Shown: one piece after another, positions 16,904 through 26,900 of the stretch | How the letters are laid out: each line of letters begins with the position of its first letter | Numbering within the stretch: position 1 is the stretch's first letter | From: Pseudomonadota bacterium | Lineage (GTDB): Bacteria > Myxococcota_A > Polyangia > Polyangiales > Polyangiaceae | Direction: 5' to 3' | Assembly (NCBI GenBank): GCA_023402175.1 | Contig: JAEXCN010000053.1 | Location: forward strand, 62,001-126,000 | DNA: 64,000 nucleotides | Made by a program: the position numbers and the translations under genes | The notes under the pieces: model-generated | Told to the model about the DNA's origin: nothing | Seen by the model: the letters and a program-made list of their open reading frames with translations, nothing else | Database searches by the model: none

Positions 16904-18913
16904 ATGGCCAAGGACAAAGAGCACAAGAGCCACGCGGCTGAAGTGCGTCCGCCCTCGGAATCGGGCGGAATGAGCACGGGCGTGGCGATCATCGGATTCA
17001 TCCTCTGCTTCCTCGCCGGCGGCGCAGTGATGTGGGGCTACGACAGCCACCGCCTGAAGTCGGGCGGCATCACGGCCGAGAGCGGCGGAAGCGGCGGGCC
17101 GAACTGGAACGACAAGGACTCGCCGATCCCCGTGTCGAGCGAGGACCCGACGTGGGGTAACCGGAACGCTCCGGTCACCGTCGTCATCTTCTCCGACTTC
17201 CAGTGCCCGTTCTGCTCGCGCGTCGAGCCGACGATGGATCAGGTCAAGACGACGTACGGTCCGGACAAGGTCCGCCTCGTCTGGAAGAACCAGCCGCTTC
17301 CGTTCCACGACAAGGCGAAGCCCGCCGCCGAAGCCGCGCAGGCGGTCTTCGCGCTCAAGGGCAGCGAGGCGTTCTGGAAGTTCCACGACCTCGCGTTCAA
17401 GAACCAGAAGGACCTCAGCCCCGAGTCCTACGAGAAGTGGGCCGTCGCGGCGGGCGTCGACCTGGCGAAGTTCAAGGCCGAGATCGCTTCGAAGAAGCAC
17501 GGGAAGAAGGTCGACGAGGACCAGCAGATCGCGAACAAGGTCGGAGCGAACGGCACGCCGGCGTTCCGCATCAACGGCGCCGAGCTCTCGGGCGCGCAGC
17601 CGTTCGACAAGTTCAAGGAGCTCATCGACAAGGAGCTCCAGAAGGCCAACGCGAAGATCGCCGCGGGTACGCCCAAGGACAAGATCTACGTCGAGATGTC
17701 GAAGGAGAACTTCAAGGCTGCTCCGCAGCGGAAGGGCGACGACGACGAGGAGAAGGAAGACGACAAGACCGTGTGGCGCGTGCCGGTCGGCAAGTCGCCC
17801 GCTCTCGGCAAGGCCGACGCCGTCGTCACGATCATCGAGTTCTCCGACTTCCAGTGCCCGTACTGCAAGCGCGTCGAGGACACGTTGAACAAGGTCCGCG
17901 AGACCTACCCCGACAAGGTCCGCCTCGTGTGGAAGCACGAGCCGCTTCCGTTCCACCCGCGTGCTGAGCCCGCGAGCGAGCTCACGCTCGAGGCCCGCGC
18001 TCAGAAGGGCGAGAAGGGCTTCTGGGACGCGCACGCCAAGATGTTCGAGATCCAGCCGAAGCTCGAGGACGCTGACCTCGAGAAGGCCGCCGCCGACCTC
18101 GGCCTCAACGTCGAGAAGGTGAAGGCCGCGATCAAGGACAAGAAGTACAAGAAGGAGATCGACGCGGACATGGAGCTGGGCGAGGACGTCCAGGCCTCCG
18201 GTACGCCGCACTTCTTCGTCAACGGTCGTCGTCTCGTGGGCGCGCAGCCCTTCGAGAAGTTCCAGAAGATCATCGACGAGGAGATCAAGAAGTTCGACGA
18301 CCTCAAGGGCAAGGTCGCGGCGAAGGACTACTACGATCACCTCATGAAGGACGCCAAGGGCGCGCCGGAGCCGGAGAAGAAGCAGGCTCCCGCCGTCCCG
18401 CAGGGCGCTCCGTACAAGGGCGCGGCGAACGCGAAGGTCGTCATCCAGGAGTGGAGCGACTTCCAGTGCCCGTTCTGCAGCCGTGTCGAAGGCACCGTTG
18501 CCGAGGTCATGAAGAACTACGGCGACAAGGTGAAGTTCGTCTGGCGCGACAAGCCGCTCCCGATGCACCCCGACGCTCCGCTCGCGTCCGAGGCGGCGCG
18601 TGAGGCGCTCAAGCAGAAGGGGCCCGACGGCTTCTGGAAGATGCACGACAAGATGATGCAGAACCAGCAGAAGCTGAAGCGCGAGGACCTCGACGGCTAC
18701 GCGAAGGAGATCGGGCTCGACATGGACAAGTTCAAGTCGGCGCTCGACAGCCGCGTGCACAAGCCCGCGGTCGACGCGGACGACAAGGCCGGAACGGACA
18801 TCGGCATCAGCGGTACGCCGGCGTTCCTCATCAACGGCTACTACGTCAGCGGCGCGCAGCCGTACGCGAAGTTCAAGAAGCTGATCGATCGCGCGCTCTC
18901 CGAAGCGAAGTGA
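16904..18913 (+). CDS. Membrane-anchored protein with three DsbA-like thioredoxin domains
   Basis: 669 residues from ATG 16904, with GGAAGG upstream. An N-terminal membrane helix at about 26-46 (GVAIIGFILCFLAGGAVMWG) is followed by three successive DsbA-type thioredoxin folds, each with FSDFQCP-type start, a CPxC redox centre (Cys at about 101, 318 and 522: CPFC, CPYC, CPFC), an inserted helical part (PLPFH) and a cis-Pro loop (NGTPAF, SGTPHF, SGTPAF). Linkers are Lys/Glu/Asp-rich. All six redox Cys are present, so each domain could be active as a periplasmic thiol oxidase or isomerase. It is paralogous to the lipoprotein at 38208-40556. Confidence 0.88.
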   Translation: MAKDKEHKSHAAEVRPPSESGGMSTGVAIIGFILCFLAGGAVMWGYDSHRLKSGGITAESGGSGGPNWNDKDSPIPVSSEDPTWGNRNAPVTVVIFSDFQCPFCSRVEPTMDQVKTTYGPDKVRLVWKNQPLPFHDKAKPAAEAAQAVFALKGSEAFWKFHDLAFKNQKDLSPESYEKWAVAAGVDLAKFKAEIASKKHGKKVDEDQQIANKVGANGTPAFRINGAELSGAQPFDKFKELIDKELQKANAKIAAGTPKDKIYVEMSKENFKAAPQRKGDDDEEKEDDKTVWRVPVGKSPALGKADAVVTIIEFSDFQCPYCKRVEDTLNKVRETYPDKVRLVWKHEPLPFHPRAEPASELTLEARAQKGEKGFWDAHAKMFEIQPKLEDADLEKAAADLGLNVEKVKAAIKDKKYKKEIDADMELGEDVQASGTPHFFVNGRRLVGAQPFEKFQKIIDEEIKKFDDLKGKVAAKDYYDHLMKDAKGAPEPEKKQAPAVPQGAPYKGAANAKVVIQEWSDFQCPFCSRVEGTVAEVMKNYGDKVKFVWRDKPLPMHPDAPLASEAAREALKQKGPDGFWKMHDKMMQNQQKLKREDLDGYAKEIGLDMDKFKSALDSRVHKPAVDADDKAGTDIGISGTPAFLINGYYVSGAQPYAKFKKLIDRALSEAK

Positions 18914-18945
18914 TCGCGTCAGCTCTCTCGAGCTGAGACACGGAT

Positions 18946-18985
18946 GGGCCTCCTTCGCAGCGATGCGGAGGGGGCCCTTCTCTTT
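18946..18985 (+). terminator. Probable intrinsic terminator after the triple-DsbA gene
   Basis: GGGCCTCC and GGAGGGGGCCC form a GC-rich stem (with a small bulge) followed by TTCTCTTT. A second perfect stem-loop, TCAGCTC-TCTC-GAGCTGA at 18919-18936, lies just before it. Both are within 75 bp of the stop. Confidence 0.55.
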
Positions 18986-19018
18986 GATGGGGGACGCTCA
19001 GCTCGTCAGGCGTCGTCG

Positions 19019-20653
19019 TCAGCGACCCGCGCGAAGGCGCTTTTGGAGCAGGCGCATCGGGCTGGGATCGGCCGGCGAGATCGCAGGCGACGAAGACGAA
19101 GACGAACCTGATGGGCGCGACGTCGACGCGGACTTCGGACAGCTGTCGAGCGCCTTCGCGAGGTCGGTCGTGTGGAACGCGCGCCAGCAGGTCGCGTTGT
19201 GGACGTCGATGAACCTGCCGTATCGAGGTACGTCCCCGTTGTCGATCGTGCGCTTGCATGCGCCGCCGTCATCGAGCTGACCGAGGAACAGCTGGGTGAT
19301 CCCGCGCGGATCTTCACCTGACGCACGGAGCACGCGGACCGCGGCATCGTCGGCGTCTTCCTCCATGTCGAAGACGCGGAGCTCGTCGATCGGGAGTGAC
19401 GTGTCGGCCTCGAGCTGCGTGATCCGCTGGTGCGCCCTCTCGACGAACGCGAGTGCTCGCTCGATCGTCGCCGCACCCTGGCTCTTGCTGTCGATCTCGC
19501 GTTCGAGATCGTTCCTCATCAGCAACGGGTACGCGATCTTGTACTCCGGCGTCGACGGGTCGAGCAGACGCGGCATCTGCGCCTTCGCGTCTTCCGACGT
19601 GGATCGATCGCGGACCTTCAGCTCGTAGAGGGAGATGCGAACGTTCGCGTAACACTTCCTGAGCGCATCGGCGACGCTCTTCGTGAACGTCTCGACCTGC
19701 TTCGACTCGTCGTCCGTCAGATCGAGGGTGAGGTCGTGAACGGACACGGCCTTCTTGTAGAAGTCCTTCGCGCGGACGAGTCCGATCTGCGCCGTCCGAC
19801 ACGCCTGGGAGTCCCCGGGCTGCCCGCTCACCTTGGCGAGCGTCTGGAGCATCGAGTCGTACTCGCTCTCCTCGAATGAGGAGATCGGAAGTGGGCCGAA
19901 GACCGAAGCGCGTCCGACGAGCGCTCCGAGATCACGCAGCTCTCCAGCATGCTTCCTCACGGCCGGATCGTCGGGCGTCGCCGCTCCGAAGACGCCGTGC
20001 TCGCCGCCGCTGGGGACGCGATAGTAGGTCCGGATTTTCGCGCGCGTCTCCGGGAGCATGTTGCGGAGCACGAGATGCGCGAGCTCATGAGCGACGAGGC
20101 CCTCGATCTGTGGCTCTGGCGTCGTGCCGTCGAGCACGCCGCTATGGACCCAGAAGAGCCACGGCGCCTTGTTGTACTCCTTGCGTTCGTCGAAGCCGGC
20201 GAACGCGTTCACGCCCTCTTCCTGCACGATGAGAATACGTGGAGGCTTGTCCATCCCTGCGGTCTCTCGTGGGAACACGGTCTTGAAGCCGCCGAACAGG
20301 CGAGCGACGAGGCCATTGAGCCAATCGTTCCGCGACACCTGCGCGCTGCCGCTGATGCCGTTGGCGGTGAGGAACCCTTGCGAGTACCGGACGGCCGCTG
20401 TGTCGTCCGCGAACTGCAGGAAGTAATCGTCGTTCGTTCGATCGTGGCGATAGTCGAGCGTGGCGCAGATGTTCGACCTCGCCGATTGCGTGGCGGGATC
20501 GCCAGTGGTCTTGTCGGCGTCACTTCCGTCCTTCCCGGCCGCTGCGTCGTTTCTCCCAGGCTCCCGCCCGTTCGATCCCGATGGTCCACCTCCGGAGCAT
20601 GCGGCGAGCAGGCAACCAGCAGGCAAGAGCGCGAGAAGGCTACGGCGGAGCAT
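19019..20653 (-). CDS. Lipoprotein zinc metalloprotease, M48-like
   Basis: 544 residues from ATG 20653; an upstream ATG seven codons earlier gives a poorer signal. A lipoprotein signal ends in LLAAC. After a low-complexity linker, residues from about 70 form the protease domain, with HExxH as AHELAHLVL near residue 187 and upstream segments such as PRILIVQEEGVNAFAGF typical of M48. The remaining 330 residues are helical and contain DLTLDLTDDE-type repeats. It ends in a Ser-rich tail (SGSSSSSSPA). Role likely in envelope protein turnover (inference). It is convergent with the triple-DsbA gene. Confidence 0.75.
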   Translation of the reverse strand: MLRRSLLALLPAGCLLAACSGGGPSGSNGREPGRNDAAAGKDGSDADKTTGDPATQSARSNICATLDYRHDRTNDDYFLQFADDTAAVRYSQGFLTANGISGSAQVSRNDWLNGLVARLFGGFKTVFPRETAGMDKPPRILIVQEEGVNAFAGFDERKEYNKAPWLFWVHSGVLDGTTPEPQIEGLVAHELAHLVLRNMLPETRAKIRTYYRVPSGGEHGVFGAATPDDPAVRKHAGELRDLGALVGRASVFGPLPISSFEESEYDSMLQTLAKVSGQPGDSQACRTAQIGLVRAKDFYKKAVSVHDLTLDLTDDESKQVETFTKSVADALRKCYANVRISLYELKVRDRSTSEDAKAQMPRLLDPSTPEYKIAYPLLMRNDLEREIDSKSQGAATIERALAFVERAHQRITQLEADTSLPIDELRVFDMEEDADDAAVRVLRASGEDPRGITQLFLGQLDDGGACKRTIDNGDVPRYGRFIDVHNATCWRAFHTTDLAKALDSCPKSASTSRPSGSSSSSSPAISPADPSPMRLLQKRLRAGR

Positions 20654-20707
20654 GCGCGGCGGTGTGCAATGCACGAACCCGCTCGCGGACGCGGAACGAG
20701 TCGAAGG

Positions 20708-22666
20708 TCAGCCGCCGCCGAGCCATTTCACGCTGGTGCGTTCCTTGTGCGGGGTCTGACTCAGCTGGAGGAGCAGCTCGCGCACCGTCTTCAGATCGAC
20801 CGGCTTCTCGAGGTGAGGCTGTCCGACGGACTCGAGGAACGTCTGTGCGCGGCCGCTGAACGCGCCGCCCGTGAGGAAGACCGTACGCTTTGCGAGCTCC
20901 GGATCGTCGCGCTCGAGCAGCTCGTGCAGCTCGATTCCGGACAGCTCCGGCATCATCAGATCGCACAGCATCGCGTCGAACGTGCCGCCTGCGCGCACCA
21001 GATCGAGCGCCTCGCGCCCGTTGCGGGCGGACGAGACGTCGAAGTCGCGAGCGAGCACGCGGGTGAGCGATCGAAGGACGAGCGGATCGTCGTCGACGAC
21101 GAGGACGCGCCTTTGGGGCACTGCTGCCGAGCCTTCCGCGCCGAGCGGGTTGTCTGCCATCTCCGCTTCGAGCGTTGGGAGGATGACGCGAACGACCGTT
21201 CCGCCGCGCTGACCGGGACGGATCGAGATCTCGCCACCGTGTGCCGTCACCGTGGCCTGAGTGATCGGGAGGCCCATCCCAGGACGTCGCGGCTTCGTCG
21301 TGAAGAACGGGTCGAAGACGTGCGGAGCGTTCGTCGGCGCGATACCACTGCCCGTGTCGCAGACTTCGAGGAGGACCGCCATTCGTCCCAGCTGGCTCGT
21401 CGCGATGCGGATCTCGTTCTGCTCGACGTCGCCTTCGGGCATCGCGTGCGCCGCGTTGACGAGCAGGTTGAGGATGACCTGCGCGAGCTTCGCTTCGCTG
21501 CCGAGGACCGGGACCACGGCCCTCAGATCCTTCACCAGCCGCGCGCGGTGACGGATCTCGGCGAACGCGATGTTGCAGCAGGCGTCGATGACTGCGTTCA
21601 GATCCACGCGTCCGCGGCGGTCGTCGGCGCAGGCGAAGACACGCAGATCGCGGACGATGTACTGCACGCGCTGCGATGCCGACAGCGCCTCTTCGAGCAT
21701 CGAGCGCAGATCGGCGAAGTCCGTCTTCGCCGCCGGCGGAACGACCGGCTCGACATCGGCGGCCACGCGGACGGCCTCCTCGACGTTGGCGAGGACGACG
21801 GCGAGTGGATTGTTGATCTCGTGTGCGAGACCCGTCGCGAGCGAGCCGACGGCGGTGATCGACGCGGCGGAGGCGAGCTTCCCCTCGGTCAGCTTCTGGC
21901 GCGTCAGGTCGCGGACGAAGCAGAAGTACCCGCGCCCGCGCGCACGCGGGACGATGGAGAGCTGGACGGGCAAGATGCGCCCGTCCTTGCGGATCATCCG
22001 CACCTCGAGGTCGGTCCCCGCGGCGCTCAGCGCCTCGCTGACGCGCGCGCGATCGGCCTCGTGCACGAGCTCGATGAGCGGCGTCGCCTGGATCTCGCCG
22101 GGCGAGTAGCCGAGGATGGCCTGGAATGCAGGATTCGCAGCGATGCAGCTCGAGCTCGCGTCGAGCGTCGCGATCGCGTCGACCGCGTTGGCGAGGGCCG
22201 TCGTCAGCTCGGTGACCTCTTGATGGTGCCGCTGCCGCTCGCAGGAATACGCGATGGTGAGCGGAAGGAGCTGATACGCGCGCTCGCCTTTGACGACGTA
22301 CTCCTGGGCACCGCGCTCGACGGCGCTGAGCCCGAGCTCCTCGTCGTCGTCGGCCGTGAGCACGATGACGGCGGCGCCGCTGGCGTGCGTGTGAATCGCG
22401 GTGAAGGTCGCAAGGCCACCGCTGTCGGGAAGACCGAGGTCGACGAGGACGGCATCGAACACGCCGTCGCGCAACTGCTGCTGCGCCGCGCCGAGCGACG
22501 TCACGCGAGTGAGCTCGAACTCCATCCGTGTGAAACGGGCGAGCACACGCCTGATCAGAACGGCATCGTCGTCGTTGTCTTCCACGAGCAAGACGCTCGT
22601 TCGCATCAGCACCCCTTGCTCCGAACCGGATGTCTCGGCCCAGCGTGCAGCAGCCGAATCAGTCAT
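20708..22666 (-). CDS. Hybrid histidine kinase: receiver-PAS-kinase-receiver
   Basis: 652 residues from ATG 22666, no membrane helix. The order is: receiver 1 near 20-145 with DLGLPDSGG as the phospho-Asp site; a PAS domain near 155-265 (AFQAILGYSPGEIQATPLIE); HisKA with LAHEINNPLAVVL; an HATPase (NLLVNAAHAMPEGD, DTGSGIAP, GMGLPITQATV); and receiver 2 at the C-terminus with CDLMMPELSG. Flanking receivers suggest it both takes in and passes on phosphate. It is the last of a run of three kinase genes on this strand, separated by 81 bp from the preceding one. Confidence 0.92.
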   Translation of the reverse strand: MTDSAAARWAETSGSEQGVLMRTSVLLVEDNDDDAVLIRRVLARFTRMEFELTRVTSLGAAQQQLRDGVFDAVLVDLGLPDSGGLATFTAIHTHASGAAVIVLTADDDEELGLSAVERGAQEYVVKGERAYQLLPLTIAYSCERQRHHQEVTELTTALANAVDAIATLDASSSCIAANPAFQAILGYSPGEIQATPLIELVHEADRARVSEALSAAGTDLEVRMIRKDGRILPVQLSIVPRARGRGYFCFVRDLTRQKLTEGKLASAASITAVGSLATGLAHEINNPLAVVLANVEEAVRVAADVEPVVPPAAKTDFADLRSMLEEALSASQRVQYIVRDLRVFACADDRRGRVDLNAVIDACCNIAFAEIRHRARLVKDLRAVVPVLGSEAKLAQVILNLLVNAAHAMPEGDVEQNEIRIATSQLGRMAVLLEVCDTGSGIAPTNAPHVFDPFFTTKPRRPGMGLPITQATVTAHGGEISIRPGQRGGTVVRVILPTLEAEMADNPLGAEGSAAVPQRRVLVVDDDPLVLRSLTRVLARDFDVSSARNGREALDLVRAGGTFDAMLCDLMMPELSGIELHELLERDDPELAKRTVFLTGGAFSGRAQTFLESVGQPHLEKPVDLKTVRELLLQLSQTPHKERTSVKWLGGG

Positions 22667-22747
22667 CCGATGTTACCAGCGGGATGTTGGTGGCTCTATT
22701 CCAATACACACGGTTCGGTCGTCGGCCCGGTGCGATACACGATGTAT

Positions 22748-23929
22748 TCAGTTGCCCGCCAGAGTGGGGAGAGTGAACGTCACGGTCGTGCCCTTGCCCG
22801 GTGAGCTGTCGATCCGGAGCTCGCCTCCGAGCCGGCCGACGAGGCGCTTCACCTGCGCGACCCCGAGCCCGGTGCCTGCGTCGCGTGTCGTGTAAAAGGG
22901 CGTTCCGAGCTTCGCCAGCACATCGGGCGGGATGCCGGGACCGTTGTCCTGCACGCTGATCGACAAGAGCCCTGGGGCGACGGACGCACGTAGGACGACC
23001 GCTCCCTGCGCGACCTGGTGCTCCTCGAGCGCTTGCTGCGCATTGCGGACGAGGTTCACGACGATCTGGATGAGGTCCGTCGACGATGCGCGGACGCTCG
23101 GCAGCTCTGGCGGCCCCTCGTAGGATAGCTTGCTTCCAGACGACATGCTGCCGCTGCGACACATGGTGAGCGCCAGCCTCAGCACGGGCAAAGGCGCGAG
23201 CGCGGAGTTGCTCGGTGGCGCCGTGTCGTGCTTCTGGAATTGCTTCATCTGCTTCATGAGGTCGCTCATGAAGCTCGCGCACGTCGCGAGCGTGCTGGCG
23301 ACCTCTGGGAGGTCCTCTGCGAGCTGTCCCAGGGCGGCACGCTCGTCGGCCGTGAGCACCGCCGTGTCTCCCTTCGACATGCGCACGAGGGTCGGCGCGA
23401 CTCGCGCCAGCTCCGCGAGCTGCTCGGCGCTCATCGATACGGCCATGACCGGCTGATTGAGATCGTGCAGCACCGCTGCCGACACCTGGCCGAGCGTGCG
23501 GAGCCGTTCGGTCTGCATCAGCCTGAGCTGCAGCGCATTGTTCTGCTTGCCCGCGACGTACGCCTCGACGGCCCACCGGAGGATCTCGTCGAGCTCCGCG
23601 CGGTCCCACGGCTTGATCACGTAACGCGCGACGAGCCCCTCGTTCACCGCGTTCAGGATCGGCTCGAGATCGCTGTAAGCGGTCACGATCATCCGAACGG
23701 TGTCCGGTGACATCTCCTTGACCTTCCGAAGCAGCTCGTCGCCGCTCAGGCCGGTCATGCGCTGATCGGTGACGATGACCGCGACCTGCTCCTGCGCCAT
23801 GAAGGCAAGCGCAGCCTCGGCCGAGCTGACGCTCTTGACCTTGAACTGCTTGCCGAACGTGATCTCGAAGACGATCCGGTTGGGGTGCTCGTCGTCGACG
23901 TAGAGGATCAGGTGCTCGCGATAATCCAT
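22748..23929 (-). CDS. Receiver-histidine kinase protein
   Basis: 393 residues from ATG 23929; a longer frame exists but opens with low-complexity sequence. Residues 5-125 form a receiver (LILYVDDEHPNRIVFEITF, with the Asp of DQRMTGLSGDE). A coiled linker leads to a HisKA-like dimer helix with the phospho-His in VLHDLNQPVMAVSM, and an HATPase with NLVRNAQQALEE, DNGPGIPP and TGLGVAQVKRLV. Such receiver-kinase proteins relay signals from other kinases (family knowledge). It is the middle gene of the three-kinase run. Confidence 0.9.
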   Translation of the reverse strand: MDYREHLILYVDDEHPNRIVFEITFGKQFKVKSVSSAEAALAFMAQEQVAVIVTDQRMTGLSGDELLRKVKEMSPDTVRMIVTAYSDLEPILNAVNEGLVARYVIKPWDRAELDEILRWAVEAYVAGKQNNALQLRLMQTERLRTLGQVSAAVLHDLNQPVMAVSMSAEQLAELARVAPTLVRMSKGDTAVLTADERAALGQLAEDLPEVASTLATCASFMSDLMKQMKQFQKHDTAPPSNSALAPLPVLRLALTMCRSGSMSSGSKLSYEGPPELPSVRASSTDLIQIVVNLVRNAQQALEEHQVAQGAVVLRASVAPGLLSISVQDNGPGIPPDVLAKLGTPFYTTRDAGTGLGVAQVKRLVGRLGGELRIDSSPGKGTTVTFTLPTLAGN

Positions 23930-23996
23930 GGAGGATGCAAGAACAGCGGATTCTAACGGCTTCCCTGATTCATCCGTGCGAATTCCTCGCTCTAGC

Positions 23997-26900
23997 TCAA
24001 CACTCACCGGGAAGCTCGAGGCGGAAGACGGAGCGACCGCCTGAGCGGCGGACGTCGAGCGTGCCGCCATGACGCAGCACGATATCGCGTGCAGTGGACA
24101 ATCCGAGGCCGGTCCCGCCGCCTGCGGGTTTCGTGGTGAAGAATGGCTCGAAGATGCGCTCGCGCAACTCTTCTGGAACGCCAGGCCCGCTATCGGTGAG
24201 CTCGACGACGATCCGTGAGCCGTCGATGTTAGTGCTGAGCTCGATCCATCCGCCTTTGCCTGCGGCGTGCGCGCCATTCTCGAGCAAGTTCGTTAGCACC
24301 TGCGCAAGAAGCGGCTCGGCGCAGCGAACCGTGCCCGTGTAGTCGAGCCGTTCGCGAAGCTCGACGCCCTCGAGCGCGCGACGGATTGTGCTCTTCACGC
24401 GGCGGAGCAGTGTCTCGATCGCGACCGCGTCCCGCTTCAGCTCGACGCCGCGCTTGAACCCGAGGAGCTCTCGCGAGAGCGAAGCGACTTGGCGACTGCA
24501 GTGCTCGATGACGTCGAGCAGCTGCGCAGCCGGCGTCTCGGGTGCGATCGCTTCGGGCGGCAGCAGCTCGCGCAGCGGACCAACGGCGTTGATGATCCCG
24601 TTCGCCGGATTGCGGATCTCGTGAGCGAGACCGGTCGACAGCGTCCCGAGCGCTGCGAGCTTCTCCGTCTCGAGGAGCTGGAGGGCGAGCGCTCGAAGCG
24701 CGAGTTGCGAACGAACGCGCGCTCGCAGCTCCGCCGGCTCGAACGGTTTGTGGATGTAGTCGACGGCGCCGGCATCGAAGCCCGCGAGCTTGTCGGATGC
24801 GCCGCCGAACGTCGTGAGCACCAGGACGGGCGCGACGCGGTTCGCTTGCAGCGCGCGGAAACGCCGCGTGAGCTCGAATCCGTCGATGCCGGGCATCGCG
24901 ACGTCCGTGACGAGCAAGTCGGGCGCGTGCACCATTGCGAGCTCGATCGCCGTGAGCCCGTCGGGCGCGGTGAGCACTCTGTATTCGGTCGCGAGCAGCC
25001 TCGCGGTTCGATCGCGGAGATCGGGATCGTCCTCGGCAAGGAGGATGGTCGCGCGCGGCGTGCCCGATGGCTCGTAGACCGAAGGGAGCACGGCCTCGGT
25101 TGCACTCGCTCCGTAGTCCGTCGGTCGCAGCGCCGCCGACGCGGCGACGATCGTGGTGCTCTCGCCGTTCGTGCTCGCGAGCGGGAGCTCGACGCGGAAG
25201 ACCGCGCCTCCACCATCCGCACCGGTCACCGTGACCGTACCGCCGTGGGCTTCGGCGAGCTCCTTGACGAGGGATAGCCCGAGACCGCTGCCGCTGATGG
25301 CGCCCGCTCTCGCATGTGCTCCTCGCTCGAAGCGCTGGAAGAGGCGCTGCCGAAGCTCGGGATCGATCCCCGGCCCGTTGTCACGGACCTCGACGATCGC
25401 CCGACCTTCTCGCGACGCGGCGGCGACGTGGATTGCGCCGCCCTTGGGTGTGAACTTGATCGCGTTCGAGACGAGGTTGGCGAGGATGCGGTCGATGGCG
25501 TTCGGATCCGCTCGGACGACGAGCTCTTTCTCGATCTCGTGCTCGAGCGTGAGGCCGGCGACGCGGGCCGCGGGCTTCCACGCCTCGGCGACGGAGCCGA
25601 CGAGCGCGCCGAGATCGCAGAGCGCCGTCCAGACCCGAACGTCGCGCTCACGCCCCTCTGCGAGGATGAGGAGCTCGTCGACCATGCGCAGGACTCGCCG
25701 GGCGCCGTGCTCGATCGCGTCGAGCGTGCGCGCGGCTTCCGGTCCGAGCGAGCCGCTCGTTCGTGCCTCGCCGACGCTGAGGAGGACGAGCGAGAGCGGC
25801 GAGCGGAGATCGTGGTTGATGTTGGCGAAGATGCGGTCGCGGGCTTCTTTGGCCGCTTCGAGATCGCGGACGGTCCCGGCGAGATCGTCGCGCGCCTCGC
25901 TCAGCTCCGCGGTGCGCTCGGCGACGCGGCGCTCGAGGCCCCGGCGGTACTCCTCGACGACGAGGTAGCTGATGGCGTTGTCGACGGCCATCGCGATCGA
26001 GGGCACGATGAATTCGAGGAGCGCCTCGCGCTCGGCGACGGTCGCCGAAGCGTGCGCGATGGCCGTGAGCTTCCCGGTCGGATGTCCGCCGCGGCCTTCG
26101 AGCACGCGTTCGAGGCGCGCGGCGCCGCCGCTGCCACGCTCGATCGAGCGTGCGACCTTCACGCCGTCCACCTCGGCGTCGAGCGAGACGTGGACGGCGG
26201 CGAATCCGGCCTCGTCGACGAGCGCGTTCGCGATCGCCTCGAGCGTGAGATCGAGATCGAGGTTCTTCTGGATCAGCGCGTTGACGGTGTGGGCCGTCCG
26301 CAACTGCGCCGCCTGCGCCTCGAGCTTGTCGCGAGCAGCGTCGAGCTCCTCGTACCGGACCTGAAGCGTCGCGTGCGCGTCGTCGAGCTCGCGCGCCGCA
26401 GCCGCAGGCGCCGTTAACCACCGCACTACTCGGCGGATCGGGCTAACGCGACCGCTTCCATGGGGCAGTTGCACGTCGAAGCGCATCCCGCGTTCGATCG
26501 GGGTCAACTCGACGGCGGCTGCTTCTTTCCCCACCAAGCGCGGCACGGCTTGAAACCCGCCCTTGGTGAAAAGGAAGAACGTTGGACATGGCTCATACCC
26601 ATCGTCGAGGCGCACGTCCAACTGCAGGCGTTCTGGGCCGAGCTCGAGATAGGTCGTCCGCATGCAGCTGAACATTTGGTCGCCGCCGCGCCCACGCGTC
26701 TTCTTCTCCGAGTCAGCAAGCCACTCGTAGAACTGCTTCGGAGTGAAGAGCGTTCGGACGATGAGTCGTGTGTGACGGAAGATAGGAGAGTCGATCCACG
26801 ACCCTCCCATCTTTATGATTTCCTCTTCCGTCCAGATGTTCCGGACGTTCTCCATCACACGGCAGTAGGCCGACCAATCGATGCGCTCGTGCTTGTTCTG

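Noticed and set aside
19949..22804. Plus-strand open frame of 951 codons
   Set aside because: It is antisense to the M48-like gene and the hybrid kinase gene, has Arg/Ala/Asp-rich shadow composition and no domain; such long antisense frames are normal at this GC content.
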